Positions 22,572 to 32,515 of a stretch of 51,076 nucleotides of DNA are shown here, piece after piece. The notes below the pieces were generated by a model that saw only the letters and a program-made list of their open reading frames with translations, made no database searches and was not told the origin of the DNA. Location: the IMG/VR virus record IMGVR_UViG_3300031997_000016, positions 1-51,076 of that record. One strand, written 5' to 3'. Each line of letters starts with the position of its first letter. The first letter of the stretch is position 1. The DNA is from a virus. A program made the position numbers and the translations under genes.

Positions 22572-23566
22572 ACGTCGTCAATATACTCCCTAACACTAAC
22601 ATAGAACTTAGCCACCTTGTCCAATCCCTTCCAGTAAAGTCTTTGTGAAGTGAGCAGCGGGATGATATAAGTTACTGCAGACGCAGGATAGTAGTCATTC
22701 ACTCCTATCGTTATTACTTCTATAACAGTCGCCCAGTAGTAAAGCCCTGTAATAGAAGCAGCTACTATTAATCCTGTTCTCCCTGCGATAGTAGAACTTG
22801 CTCCCATTTGACCAGAGACAACTTTCGCTGTTGGAGGTACAGCATCTGAGATATCATGCTCCTCAAAGATATCAGCGACTGCTGGCTCAGCATCAATAAG
22901 CACGTCAGTAGATCTGTAACAGCGATCATTAAACTGTGCACTACCAGACATCACTTCACCACTAGTCACGTAGCTCGCTCCAACATACATGAAGTAATCA
23001 TATCCAGTTGGAAGGGTTGGAGCAGTATTACTCAAGCTTGATAATGTTCCAACTGTTCGCATGGCGGAGTTATAAATGACAAAGAAATAAATCCAAGTAG
23101 AAGCGAAAGCAGCTGATTGATCTCTCCCATTGACAATGGGGCCAGCGGTGGTAATGACATTAGTAAGATCCACAGTTGACAATCCAAGTGTTTGCCAAGG
23201 AGAAGAATTATCATGCAAGGACAACCAATTTGCTGTAATGTGCCTTATGGTAGTAGAGTCATCATACAATCTCAAGTCAAGATAGAAGCTACTCGGTATG
23301 ACACTCCCTGCAAGAGTCCCTCCCACATAAACCGTTGGAGGAATAATCTTTGGAAAATCTGGGCCTGGGATAGCAATAATGGGTGCTTTTATCTGCCCAG
23401 GAGCTGTTACAGCTTGGATTACCCTCAGGGACGGTTGAGCAACAGTTGAAACAGGAGCTGCTTGTACCGCTCCTATTCTATCATAAACGTCAGAGATAAT
23501 CCCTCTTAACACTTTCTCCGTCTCCTTATTATCCTTCCCAAAGGTAAAGTTCATTGGAGGTTTCAT
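22568..23566 (-). CDS. Tail fibre or tail-associated protein, 332 aa
   Basis: The N-terminal third is a short helix followed by a Pro-rich, flexible linker (PGQIKAPIIAIPGPDFPKII). The remainder is beta-rich and Ser/Thr/Asn-rich, as in receptor-binding or fibre proteins (SLSSLSNTAPTLPTGYDYFM). It overlaps both neighbours by a few bases within one operon and directly follows the nozzle-like gene. No enzyme motif. Confidence 0.6.
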   Translation of the reverse strand: MKPPMNFTFGKDNKETEKVLRGIISDVYDRIGAVQAAPVSTVAQPSLRVIQAVTAPGQIKAPIIAIPGPDFPKIIPPTVYVGGTLAGSVIPSSFYLDLRLYDDSTTIRHITANWLSLHDNSSPWQTLGLSTVDLTNVITTAGPIVNGRDQSAAFASTWIYFFVIYNSAMRTVGTLSSLSNTAPTLPTGYDYFMYVGASYVTSGEVMSGSAQFNDRCYRSTDVLIDAEPAVADIFEEHDISDAVPPTAKVVSGQMGASSTIAGRTGLIVAASITGLYYWATVIEVITIGVNDYYPASAVTYIIPLLTSQRLYWKGLDKVAKFYVSVREYIDDV

Positions 23567-26500
23567 CTTCTTGCCTCATCCCTTCTAGAATATGCAAGCG
23601 ACCTAATTGCTACCCTTGCCGTCCCTGTGGTAATCTTGAATCCCATATAGGTGGGCCAGTAGGCAGGAGATGGCACGCCCATTTCTTCTCTCTTATGAGT
23701 ATCGTCATCCACAGCGCAACTAATGTTGTTTCCAGAGTCTGCTAAATCATACCAGGGCTCAATCAATATGGTTCCACTGGTTGAGGACAGCTTCCTGGAG
23801 ACTAGATACAGAGTGGCTAGTTGCCCAGTTATGGTTGGGTCAGGTGATCTATCTGCTGTCTTAATTATCCCTACTATAACCGTTGTATTATCAGTCTGCC
23901 CACTTAGCAAGGTAAAGAGTAACCCATTCATATCCTCTACTCCCCCTATCAAGGAAGTCTCTCCAGCATAAGATTTAACATGGAAGATGGAAGTAGGCCA
24001 GCCTAAGAATACTGAGTTGCACTGATTTATCATATCTAAAACGAGGATAGTAGTATTAGTTATGTCTCCATATTGAGGCATAGAGAAATACACAACACCG
24101 TTAAAATACTCTCCCACTACCCTCCCCACATGAGTATCTGGGATGAGAGCAGTATAGTTGCCAAGCTTGGTATTCAAGCTATCGTCTGGGCTGGATGTTC
24201 CATTAAAGGTATAAATCTCTTTATCCGTTCCAATAAAGATTATCACTCCTCTAATAGGATCAACTGCCCAAGCAAAGGGATTGAGTATGCCAATCTCTCT
24301 AGAGTACCAAATAGGTCTTTGGGCCAGATTATAGGGATCAAAGGATCCTATCCCTTTCTCCTTGAACACGTATATCCTATCCTGAAATGGAATTAGCGCT
24401 AGTATCTCATACCCATCCTCTTTCCCCACATCGAAGATGGAAAGAGCATCTACCTCATCAATAGACTCCTCAACTCCAATGGCTACAGCTGTCTTGTGCC
24501 TATACCCTCCAGATAGCTCGATTAGGTTAGCCCTAATAACTAGGTTGTTATAAATGCAGAAAGTCTTTGCTATCATTGGTTGGGCATAGAGAATTGGAAG
24601 GTCTACCCCCAACTCATCCTCAGTAAGGAAGCTCTCAAAGTAGGTAGACTCATCATCTCCTATTATCCCTGCTAACTTCCAACTCGGAATGAGACCACCA
24701 ATCTGCCAGACCTCTCTAATGCAGCCAGAGGATACAGGGACGTTGGAGAGCATCACGCCACCACCTTTTACCTCAACAGGAGCGGAGATATTAGAAAGCT
24801 CAGATCGTGCTCCTCTAGCATTACGATAGGTGACAGCAAATTGAAATCTGCCAGAAGGCGCATCTCCTCTCTGGATTAACCACTGATCTAGATACAACTC
24901 CACTCCTGCATCTTTCGTAGTAGCAATTCTAACCCTAACCTTATTAACTGTAGCCCATGTTCCAACTGGGCTAGAAGAGGGGATTTGTGTATGCTCTCTC
25001 TTTTGAAATCTTGCCTCAAACCAGTTCTTTTTAATCTCTGGTATCTGACCAGCCCCTCTAAGCAGCTGCTTACTATAATATTCAGCAAACGTCCCTCCAG
25101 AGGTATCATAAAATATGCTAATCTCTTCAATATACTTGGAGTTAGAAATCCATATCCAGAGGCCAAGCATATCTGAGTCTTGAGTGCCTATCCCACTTGC
25201 ATAAGCAGAGAGATCAAGGGCTGCTGTAACATCAATAGTGCACTCAGTTAAAGCCTTTATGCTAACATGAAAGGATTCAGTTGAACCTTCATCTGTCCTA
25301 ATTTTATCTGTATCAGCACGTTTGTCCGACCACTTACCTACGCCATTAGTTACAACTGGAGAGGCATCAGTAGATTCAAAATTAACTATGATCTTCTTAT
25401 CCTTAGCCCTAACAAGCTTGACTTCATCCACGTAGTAGATTCCTGCATGATTGCTAGCAGTCAGCGTTACCCTATCTATACTAGCCCAATTAATAGTATC
25501 CCCATTAGTGAAGTAAGGAGCTACACTTGCGAACTTCCTAATAACGAAAGTCTGGAAGACAAGAGTTGGGTCTTGTAATCCATTAGCAGCGCTAGTCCCA
25601 ATTCTTGGAGTGAGTATGCTTTCTGCATTAATAGCATAACTCGCAGTCACAGGGGAACCTGCAGTGTCCCTAAAAGCAATGGTCAACGTACCTGCTACCT
25701 TGGAGCTGTTCCTTGCCACTCTCAACTCGATTGCATCTATTGTATCCGCAGATCTTCCACTATCCATAGTTGTAAGGTCTAACACGGGGCTATATGCACG
25801 GTAGGTAGCTGTAGCCTGAGCAACCTTCATTGAGCGAGCAAGGCTAGTCTTATAAGTGTAATCGAAACTCTCAACTGACCAAGTTTCATCACTTTCAAAG
25901 TCAGTTATCTTCTTCCCATACTCCTTGGTAATAGGGCCACTCCTCTCTAGTCTCAACCAATCTACAATGATAAAAGGCTGCTTACCAGTAGGAGCTTCAA
26001 TATCAAACCCAGTTACAGTGATGTTCGCCCAATTCAGAGTCCCAGCTCCTGTAATAAAGGAATCCTTTCTAATAAAGAGGTCAAATAGTAATCCTGGCCC
26101 ATCATTGTTAACCCACTCAGGGAGCTCCGAGATTCTGAAATAAGACCAGTTATTGGTCGTAGATTGTAATACAAGATCACAATTAGTGAAGTCTGCTTTG
26201 AAAGATCTAACCAGTTGCAACCTGATAAAGTCCTTCATAGTAGAAGCAGCCGCATCTCCTATTGGAGCAGCTGGGAAAGCTGTTAAACTAACAGATATAA
26301 TCGTCCTACGGGGAGAATAAGTAGCTCCTGAATCCGTCTTAAACTTAATCCCATGCCTACCATGAAGGACAGTTGTATCGTCAAGAGTGGCTGTGCCATT
26401 AGTGACAGACCAACCAGTTATTGTTTCATAATCCTCTATCAACTTATTCTCTTTAGGTGAAGGAATCCCACACCATCCTACATCAACCCCATCATACCAA

Positions 26501-26892
26501 GCCATCCCCTTAGCCGGATCATTAACTAACATCCTCCCATTGAAGGGAGCCAATCTCATCAGAGTTGATGCCGACAAAGCTAAGTTAGTATTGGTAAGAG
26601 GAAAGGATGGCCCTGCATAAAGGCGAGCATTACAAACCGCTACATAGTGTGTAGTAGTTGAGTCTAGCGGCCTAAAAGTAGATAACCCATAACACTCTGC
26701 TGGAGGCCCGAGTGGGTATCCTGCATTCAAGACAGTCTTTCCTAATCTCACCTCAAATACTCCATTATTCTTTACAAAGTTTTGGAGCAGAGCAACCTCA
26801 TTCTCCTTGAGAGCAGTAGGATCATCATGAGAGTTCATGGTAGTGGCTTTGGTTATGAACTCGATTGGTTGCTCAGAATAATTCTGGCTCAT
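23563..26892 (-). CDS. Nozzle-like large tail protein, 1109 aa
   Basis: The N-terminus EFITKATTMNSHDDPTALKE and NEVALLQNFVKNNGVFEVRL resemble the start of short-tail nozzle/stabilisation proteins (P22 gp10 type). Late blocks such as LALIPFQDRIYVFKEKGIGS, FAWAVDPIRGVIIFIGTDKE and VGEYFNGVVYFSMPQ look like beta-propeller blades. Central jelly-roll-like domains hold several FDIEAPTG and WLRLERSG strands. At over 1100 residues it is longer than P22 gp10, so extra domains are likely. Tail tip placement is inferred from family and position. Confidence 0.65.
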   Translation of the reverse strand: MSQNYSEQPIEFITKATTMNSHDDPTALKENEVALLQNFVKNNGVFEVRLGKTVLNAGYPLGPPAECYGLSTFRPLDSTTTHYVAVCNARLYAGPSFPLTNTNLALSASTLMRLAPFNGRMLVNDPAKGMAWYDGVDVGWCGIPSPKENKLIEDYETITGWSVTNGTATLDDTTVLHGRHGIKFKTDSGATYSPRRTIISVSLTAFPAAPIGDAAASTMKDFIRLQLVRSFKADFTNCDLVLQSTTNNWSYFRISELPEWVNNDGPGLLFDLFIRKDSFITGAGTLNWANITVTGFDIEAPTGKQPFIIVDWLRLERSGPITKEYGKKITDFESDETWSVESFDYTYKTSLARSMKVAQATATYRAYSPVLDLTTMDSGRSADTIDAIELRVARNSSKVAGTLTIAFRDTAGSPVTASYAINAESILTPRIGTSAANGLQDPTLVFQTFVIRKFASVAPYFTNGDTINWASIDRVTLTASNHAGIYYVDEVKLVRAKDKKIIVNFESTDASPVVTNGVGKWSDKRADTDKIRTDEGSTESFHVSIKALTECTIDVTAALDLSAYASGIGTQDSDMLGLWIWISNSKYIEEISIFYDTSGGTFAEYYSKQLLRGAGQIPEIKKNWFEARFQKREHTQIPSSSPVGTWATVNKVRVRIATTKDAGVELYLDQWLIQRGDAPSGRFQFAVTYRNARGARSELSNISAPVEVKGGGVMLSNVPVSSGCIREVWQIGGLIPSWKLAGIIGDDESTYFESFLTEDELGVDLPILYAQPMIAKTFCIYNNLVIRANLIELSGGYRHKTAVAIGVEESIDEVDALSIFDVGKEDGYEILALIPFQDRIYVFKEKGIGSFDPYNLAQRPIWYSREIGILNPFAWAVDPIRGVIIFIGTDKEIYTFNGTSSPDDSLNTKLGNYTALIPDTHVGRVVGEYFNGVVYFSMPQYGDITNTTILVLDMINQCNSVFLGWPTSIFHVKSYAGETSLIGGVEDMNGLLFTLLSGQTDNTTVIVGIIKTADRSPDPTITGQLATLYLVSRKLSSTSGTILIEPWYDLADSGNNISCAVDDDTHKREEMGVPSPAYWPTYMGFKITTGTARVAIRSLAYSRRDEARR

Positions 26893-27698
26893 CCTTGTGC
26901 TCCTCCTCCAATGTAATCAGCAACATTAAGACCGAGATTCTTTGCATAATTAGTGATAAAGGGTATTCCATCTCTAGTCTGTCTAGTACTAGACAACGCC
27001 CTCCAGCAAGCAAAATCTACCAAGAAATGGTGTTTGTCCCAGGGGAAGTTGGGAGCGTCGGTGTCTACATAGAGACCTTCATCGAGTGCATTATAGATTA
27101 GGGTATATGTACCAGTTCCTGCTCCAGTTGTAGTTGGAGTATCCACTAACGTGAAGGCATAGAGATAGGTAATAAGCTCTCTACAGGCAACAGTTGCTGT
27201 CCCATCTGCAACAGCCGTCCCTGGGTCTATTGGATAAGTGGGGCTAGGAGTGTCACTATTAAGGGTCTTCCCAGCTACAGTCACTTCATACATGAAGCCA
27301 TTAGCTGTTATAAGAACGAGGAGAGCGGTCTTAGCATAGCTGTAGTCTTTAGCTCTAGTCACAAGTGTAGCAAGAGTTTGGCTCTCATAATAATAAAGTG
27401 GGTATCCAGTGACTATATACCTAGTCCCTACCTCAGCCGGAGAGATTGGAATGATGGGCAAACTAGAAGGATTGAGGAGACTAATCGTCCTCAGATAATC
27501 AAATGGAAGAGGATAAGATGCAACTGTTGTGCTCACAGTGACAGTTTTAGTCTTGCTAAACGCTAGCCCCTTTATGCAGATATCCTTAATCCCCTCATTA
27601 ATAAACTTATTCCCATCTGCATCAGTGAAGGCAGACTTAGTTGCAGATGTCTCTCTTAATGCTCTTCTCCATTCTGCTCTTAACTCGGATAAGTTCAT
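26889..27698 (-). CDS. Head-tail adaptor-like protein, 269 aa
   Basis: The N-terminal RAEWRRALRETSATKSAFTD and FINEGIKDICIKG have the helix pattern of podovirus tail adaptor proteins. A C-terminal helix DKHHFLVDFACWRALSSTRQ recalls the same family. The middle is a beta-rich insert. It is coupled to the nozzle-like gene by a four-base overlap, which fits an adaptor-nozzle pair. A second adaptor-like gene is at 34887. Confidence 0.6.
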   Translation of the reverse strand: MNLSELRAEWRRALRETSATKSAFTDADGNKFINEGIKDICIKGLAFSKTKTVTVSTTVASYPLPFDYLRTISLLNPSSLPIIPISPAEVGTRYIVTGYPLYYYESQTLATLVTRAKDYSYAKTALLVLITANGFMYEVTVAGKTLNSDTPSPTYPIDPGTAVADGTATVACRELITYLYAFTLVDTPTTTGAGTGTYTLIYNALDEGLYVDTDAPNFPWDKHHFLVDFACWRALSSTRQTRDGIPFITNYAKNLGLNVADYIGGGAQG

Positions 27699-27949
27699 TT
27701 CTTCTCTCCTGGGGTTGGGGGAGTCTCAGCCCTCTTCTTTGCTTGTTCCATCAAGAAGTCTTGTTGTTTCTTTACTAGATCAATCAAGTCTCTTCTAGTC
27801 AACTCGAATTCTGCCTGCAACCTCCCAATCCTTTCTTGCAGCAACTGAATGTCCTTGTCATAAGGAGTAGTGGGCTGCTGGAGAGGTTGAGCACAAACAC
27901 TTCCTGCCAGCAATAATACTAAACAGACTGCAATAATTAAAGCTTTCAT
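27695..27949 (-). CDS. Small exported coiled-coil protein, 84 aa
   Basis: A signal peptide (MKALIIAVCLVLLLAGSVCA) with likely cleavage before QP is followed by a heptad-rich helix, DKDIQLLQERIGRLQAEFEL and LIDLVKKQQDFLMEQ. It lacks a consensus lipobox (GSVC). It may be a periplasmic partner in lysis or spanin-like, together with the next membrane protein, but this is tentative. AAGGAGG precedes the ATG. Confidence 0.6.
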   Translation of the reverse strand: MKALIIAVCLVLLLAGSVCAQPLQQPTTPYDKDIQLLQERIGRLQAEFELTRRDLIDLVKKQQDFLMEQAKKRAETPPTPGEKK

Positions 27950-27960
27950 AATACCTCCTT

Positions 27961-28257
27961 TTACTTCTTGGTATCTTTTACTTGCTTCTTTATATCAAGG
28001 AGAATATTGAACCACTTATCTTTATCTTCTTGCGCTTTCTTATTCTGTTCTTTTAACTCATCCCTGATGGCTTTCACATCTCCCTTTACTACTTCAACAT
28101 CTTTAGAGATTTGTTTTGTGACTTCTCCAGCTATAGCTTCTGCCTGCTTTCCAGAGTATATTCCATTCGTAACCCAGATCACCCATAAGATAGCAAATCC
28201 TAAACAAGAGCTGATTATTGCTGAAGCTAATTTATTTTCTTTAATGAATTTTTTCAT
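27961..28257 (-). CDS. Membrane-anchored coiled-coil protein, 98 aa
   Basis: One membrane segment (about residues 12-31, SAIISSCLGFAILWVIWVTN) is followed by a long charged coiled coil (ISKDVEVVKGDVKAIRDELK). Topology suggests N-in with the coil outside. Together with the exported coiled-coil protein downstream it may form a spanin-like pair, or it may be an unrelated envelope protein. AGGAGC precedes the ATG. Confidence 0.55.
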   Translation of the reverse strand: MKKFIKENKLASAIISSCLGFAILWVIWVTNGIYSGKQAEAIAGEVTKQISKDVEVVKGDVKAIRDELKEQNKKAQEDKDKWFNILLDIKKQVKDTKK

Positions 28258-28265
28258 ATAAGCTC

Positions 28266-31200
28266 CTATTCTATGTTATGTACTACTTCTTTGTGAGAAC
28301 CTCCCCCATCTAATTTACTACCTGCTGTATTACCCCTTATATTATTAGAAGTAATAACGTAGTAATCAGCACCTGTCGTTGTAACTATCCCATATCCCGT
28401 ATTTCCAACAATTCTATTTCCTGAGATTATAAAATCTCCTATATCTGCTGGAACATTAATCCCATCACCACCACAACCTTTTATTGAATTTCCAACTATT
28501 ACTATATTCTTGGTGGAGTTAGCAGTCTGGAGAGCAATTCCTTGAGCTTGTTGACCATAAATAGTATTGCCAGTTATAGTCATGTTTCTGCTATCAACTT
28601 CAATTCCACTTGCTGCACTACCTCCTCCAGTACCAATGGTATTATTAGAAATAATGATATTATAATTTGCAGTGTCATCTTTAACTGCAATCTGACCACC
28701 TCCAGTTGGAGATGATTGGCGATGATTATTAACAAAATGATTATCTATAATTTTAAGATTCAGTCCTGTCCCAAAGTAGGCATTAGTATTTACATTCTTA
28801 AATGTTGACTTAGTAATTGTAATTCCATTTGCAGGTGTTCCCGTACCAGGATCAGACCATATACCGTAAGTACCTCTTGTTCCTGAAGTAGCTGCAATAA
28901 ATCTGCAGGTTTCTACTGTAGTGTTCGTTCCGCCTATAGACATTCCCGTGTCATAAAAATTATTAAACTCAACGTTTCTAATTAGAGTAGCATCGGCTCC
29001 TGAAGCAATTTCTAAATCTGCATTTGCATTAGCTGTATTTTGACTCCCATCAAACTTCAAATCTTCTACTACACAATTGCTTCCACTAATTGATATGGGA
29101 GGAATAGTCAAACCAGATGTTCTTTGTATAATCGTAGATAAACGCCCCATCCCTTTTAGATGAACACCAGCAGTTGAGATTGCAACTTGAGTTCCAACTG
29201 CAAAGGTTCCAGCAGGGATTAATAAATATAACTTTCCTGCTGCAATCGCAGCGTCAATACCAGTTTTTAGGTCTGAAGTAGTACCCCCATAAGCCCTAAT
29301 ATCAGCCCAGGGAGCTTTAACTACAAGATCATCTGTTGTGACTGTAGGGTAGATAGTTCCATCATTTCGAGTCCAATTACTACCTCCACCACTAGCAGGA
29401 GTATCCCAACTATATGCACTCCCACTCCATTTAAGGTATGTGTTGATTCCTGTTGGTGGGATTGAAACTAAATACTTGGAAGCATCTGTACGAACTACTG
29501 AGGATGCACTTAATGATGGAATATTAACATTACCACTTAAATCTATATATAATCTTTGATGTCCCTCTCCATCTGCTATGATAACTGTGTTGCTCAATGA
29601 CGAAGATAAACCAGTTACATTTCCTCCTAAAATTGTATTATAAGAACCTGTTGTAATTCCTAGACCTGTGTTTTCTCCTATTGCTGTATTACCATAACCT
29701 GTTGTTAAATTAAACAAAGCATACGTTCCTACTCCAACATTACTATATCCAGTAGTATTCACATTAAGAGCCTGCGTTCCTAAGGCTAGATTATGGTCAC
29801 CCGTGGTATTATGTTGAAGAGTTTCAAGTCCCAATCCCACATTACGAGATCCAATAGTATTAATAGCGAGAGAACTAACTCCTATTGCTATATTAGAATA
29901 ACCTTTAGTATTAAAACGTAGAGTATCGTCTCCTAATCCTATATTAGTACTTGATTGATAGCTTTGCGTTGCAGTACTACCCATTGTAAAATTACCAGAG
30001 TTTTTACCAATAAATACATTATACCCATCAGTTGTTACTGCTCCATTATAGCCATAATTAAAGTTATGAATAAACCAATCTGTACCTTTGTAGATAATAC
30101 CATTTGTAGAACTTTGAGTATTATTAACTAATGTAAGATAACCCTCAATAAAGACATTTCGATCTACAAGAAGGTCTCCTCCTGTGATGCTGACAACACC
30201 AGAACCATTTATAGTTAACCGATCAATACTATTTGTGGTCAGTGCCAGACTACGATTGCCAATTTCCATAACTCTTAATACATTATCTGTACCAACTCCA
30301 ACATATGCTACGGGTGTATTACTTTCACTAAAAGTTATGAGTCTGTTAACACCTGAAGCCGCATTTATGGTTGCTTCTGAACCCAGATAAATTTTCCCCT
30401 TAGTTGAATGAGAAGTAGAACCTAATGTAAGGTTTCCCCCAGATGTACTATTTCCGTACAGAGTATACCCAGCAGCATTAATATCACTTGTCCAAGGAGT
30501 TTGATTGTCTCCTTCTGCTCTCCAATCAGGATTCCCTAAAGCATCCGTCTTCCAAACCTTAGAAACATAACTTGCTCCAGCTGCTACGATTCCAGCAAAG
30601 TCCTTCGTATTCGAGCGAAGATAAAGAGGCTCTATTATCGTTCCGTGCCAAACTCCATAAGCAATGGTTCCAAGAGTAGTTATTGACGTTGCACCTAACC
30701 AAGTACCAAGAGAAATAGCCTTGAGATTAATATGATAGTCCTGTTTTTCATAAAAAGTATTCCAATCATTCGAAGTAAGATAACCTGATTGTCCTGTAGC
30801 TGCCTGCTTAATAGTTATCGTTGTTCCGGCACCTATAACCGAACCAGTTTCACCACTAAGTGTTGCAATAGAAGTAGGTAATACAGCAAGATTACCCCTA
30901 GTTACTGTTGGTTCAAATCCTGCATGACCTGAAGCAGCATAAGTAAGATGTGAAAGGGAAGCATGATCGGTAATGGCTCCAGCACTTATTCCTCCACCCA
31001 CTACAGCTTTTCCAGCCTTATCACTAGAGAAGGTTATGGTACACTGATTTGGGCCATCCCAAGTTTTAGAAGCGGGTATAATCTCTACATCATTCTCATC
31101 AACAACATAAATCATAACCTCTTTTATACCAAGATTATGAGGTATAACCCAGGCTGAGTCAGCTACTACTTGAGTATAAATATACATTCCAGCTCCGCTT

Positions 31201-31823
31201 CCACCACTTCCACCACTTTGAACAATCCACGATCTAACTCCTGCAATCGTACTGGATAGAACATAATCATTTACTGAGGGATTACCTAATGTACGTTCAA
31301 AATTCGTATGACCTGCTGAATCATAATCAAGATGGGTGAGTACTGCATGATCTGTCGTTCCTCCACCTCCCCCTCCAACCACCGTCCCTCCAAAGACAGT
31401 CCTATCAGAGAGGAAGAGAATATAATAAGTTAAAGCAGCTATAGCATTATTGGCTGATGCATCATCTCCCCACCATTGGTAGTAAATCTCTCGTTGCTTA
31501 GAGGTAGCTCCAAAGGCGACTACTCCGCTTCCAGAGTAGTTGAATATCTTATAACCAATTGCTGTTACAGTTCCATTGATTGTTATGCTATAATTGCCAA
31601 GGGAGATTATCCCTCCTTCCAAGAAATATAAGTTCACATTAGCAGGGACGGTGACAGACTTGGTTAAGTTGTAAGGGGAAGCAATAATGAGGGTCTTCTC
31701 TGCTGATCCTATTGTAGAGATAGCAACAGCGAAGTCTGTGTAGGTAGTTGTAATAGGCTGCGAATAAGCACTATCACAGAGAAGGAAGATTGATATGAGT
31801 ATAGCGGATAGATACCGCTTCAC
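28266..31823 (-). CDS. Tailspike-like protein with signal peptide, 1185 aa
   Basis: GTG 31823 is chosen since GGAGG lies seven bases before it. The protein opens with a signal-peptide-like stretch (MKRYLSAILISIFLLCDSAY, then S|QPI). The middle has repeats of the TTGYSNVGVGTYALFNLTTG and NTAIGENTGLGITTGSYNT kind, as in trimeric adhesin heads. The C-terminal part begins WADIRAYGGTTSDLKTGIDA and AIAAGKLYLLIPAGTFAVG, the pectate-lyase-3 entry motif of right-handed beta-helix tailspikes. It probably binds or cleaves surface glycans. A signal peptide is unusual for a tail protein. Confidence 0.75.
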   Translation of the reverse strand: MKRYLSAILISIFLLCDSAYSQPITTTYTDFAVAISTIGSAEKTLIIASPYNLTKSVTVPANVNLYFLEGGIISLGNYSITINGTVTAIGYKIFNYSGSGVVAFGATSKQREIYYQWWGDDASANNAIAALTYYILFLSDRTVFGGTVVGGGGGGTTDHAVLTHLDYDSAGHTNFERTLGNPSVNDYVLSSTIAGVRSWIVQSGGSGGSGAGMYIYTQVVADSAWVIPHNLGIKEVMIYVVDENDVEIIPASKTWDGPNQCTITFSSDKAGKAVVGGGISAGAITDHASLSHLTYAASGHAGFEPTVTRGNLAVLPTSIATLSGETGSVIGAGTTITIKQAATGQSGYLTSNDWNTFYEKQDYHINLKAISLGTWLGATSITTLGTIAYGVWHGTIIEPLYLRSNTKDFAGIVAAGASYVSKVWKTDALGNPDWRAEGDNQTPWTSDINAAGYTLYGNSTSGGNLTLGSTSHSTKGKIYLGSEATINAASGVNRLITFSESNTPVAYVGVGTDNVLRVMEIGNRSLALTTNSIDRLTINGSGVVSITGGDLLVDRNVFIEGYLTLVNNTQSSTNGIIYKGTDWFIHNFNYGYNGAVTTDGYNVFIGKNSGNFTMGSTATQSYQSSTNIGLGDDTLRFNTKGYSNIAIGVSSLAINTIGSRNVGLGLETLQHNTTGDHNLALGTQALNVNTTGYSNVGVGTYALFNLTTGYGNTAIGENTGLGITTGSYNTILGGNVTGLSSSLSNTVIIADGEGHQRLYIDLSGNVNIPSLSASSVVRTDASKYLVSIPPTGINTYLKWSGSAYSWDTPASGGGSNWTRNDGTIYPTVTTDDLVVKAPWADIRAYGGTTSDLKTGIDAAIAAGKLYLLIPAGTFAVGTQVAISTAGVHLKGMGRLSTIIQRTSGLTIPPISISGSNCVVEDLKFDGSQNTANANADLEIASGADATLIRNVEFNNFYDTGMSIGGTNTTVETCRFIAATSGTRGTYGIWSDPGTGTPANGITITKSTFKNVNTNAYFGTGLNLKIIDNHFVNNHRQSSPTGGGQIAVKDDTANYNIIISNNTIGTGGGSAASGIEVDSRNMTITGNTIYGQQAQGIALQTANSTKNIVIVGNSIKGCGGDGINVPADIGDFIISGNRIVGNTGYGIVTTTGADYYVITSNNIRGNTAGSKLDGGGSHKEVVHNIE

Positions 31824-32515
31824 AGGTTCACCTCCGTCCAAGGAGCAACGTTAAGAGTTGCTTCTAGCCAGGGGATAAGAGGATCAACTGTGAACATTCC
31901 CTCAACTGTGAACATATCTTCTACAGTAAACACTCCCTTTTCAATAATAACATCTAACCACTCCTGGAAAGATAACAGGGACTCTGATAAAGTAACTCCA
32001 GGGATTGTCACGTCTTCATAAGCGACAGCCCCTGGGACTGCTTCACCAAACACTACATTATCAACCTGACGCTCAACGAAAGTACCAAGAGCACTTATAG
32101 CCTCCTCATAAACAACTCCATTCATTGTGAGCTCTGCTAAGCTAACAGGAGGTAGAAGGGGCTCTGCAAAGATGTCAGAAGGTAATGAAGGTTCTAAAAA
32201 TGGAATTGGGAGTAAAACTGGCTCTTGCCAAATTATTACTGATACTCCTCTACTCTTTAACCAGAACTCGAAACGGTTCTCTTGGTCATCTAAGAGTAAA
32301 TACGGTCGACCTCTTTTATAACCCAGCGAGACTGGAATTATTACAGGAATTGTTGGCCAAAACTCAAAACGGCTTTCCTCATCATCTAAGAATAGGTATG
32401 ATCGACCTCTCTTATAACCGATTTCGTAAGGGACGTATGACACTAACAGAGATTCGAATCTAATCTCTTCATCATCAAAAAGTAGGTAATTTCTGTTTAA
32501 TACTCTTGTAGTCAT
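31820..32515 (-). CDS. Repeat protein with LDDEExRFEFW units, 231 aa
   Basis: Three tandem units occupy residues 7-85: YLLFDDEEIRFESL, GYKRGRSYLFLDDEESRFEF and GYKRGRPYLLLDDQENRFEF, at 30-32-residue spacing. Near the C-terminus a second small repeat FTVEDMFTVEGMFTVDP appears. The centre is rich in Pro, Ile, Val and Glu. It is coupled to the tailspike gene by overlap, so a tail-fibre chaperone or fibre-base protein is possible. I do not recognise a family. Confidence 0.65.
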   Translation of the reverse strand: MTTRVLNRNYLLFDDEEIRFESLLVSYVPYEIGYKRGRSYLFLDDEESRFEFWPTIPVIIPVSLGYKRGRPYLLLDDQENRFEFWLKSRGVSVIIWQEPVLLPIPFLEPSLPSDIFAEPLLPPVSLAELTMNGVVYEEAISALGTFVERQVDNVVFGEAVPGAVAYEDVTIPGVTLSESLLSFQEWLDVIIEKGVFTVEDMFTVEGMFTVDPLIPWLEATLNVAPWTEVNL

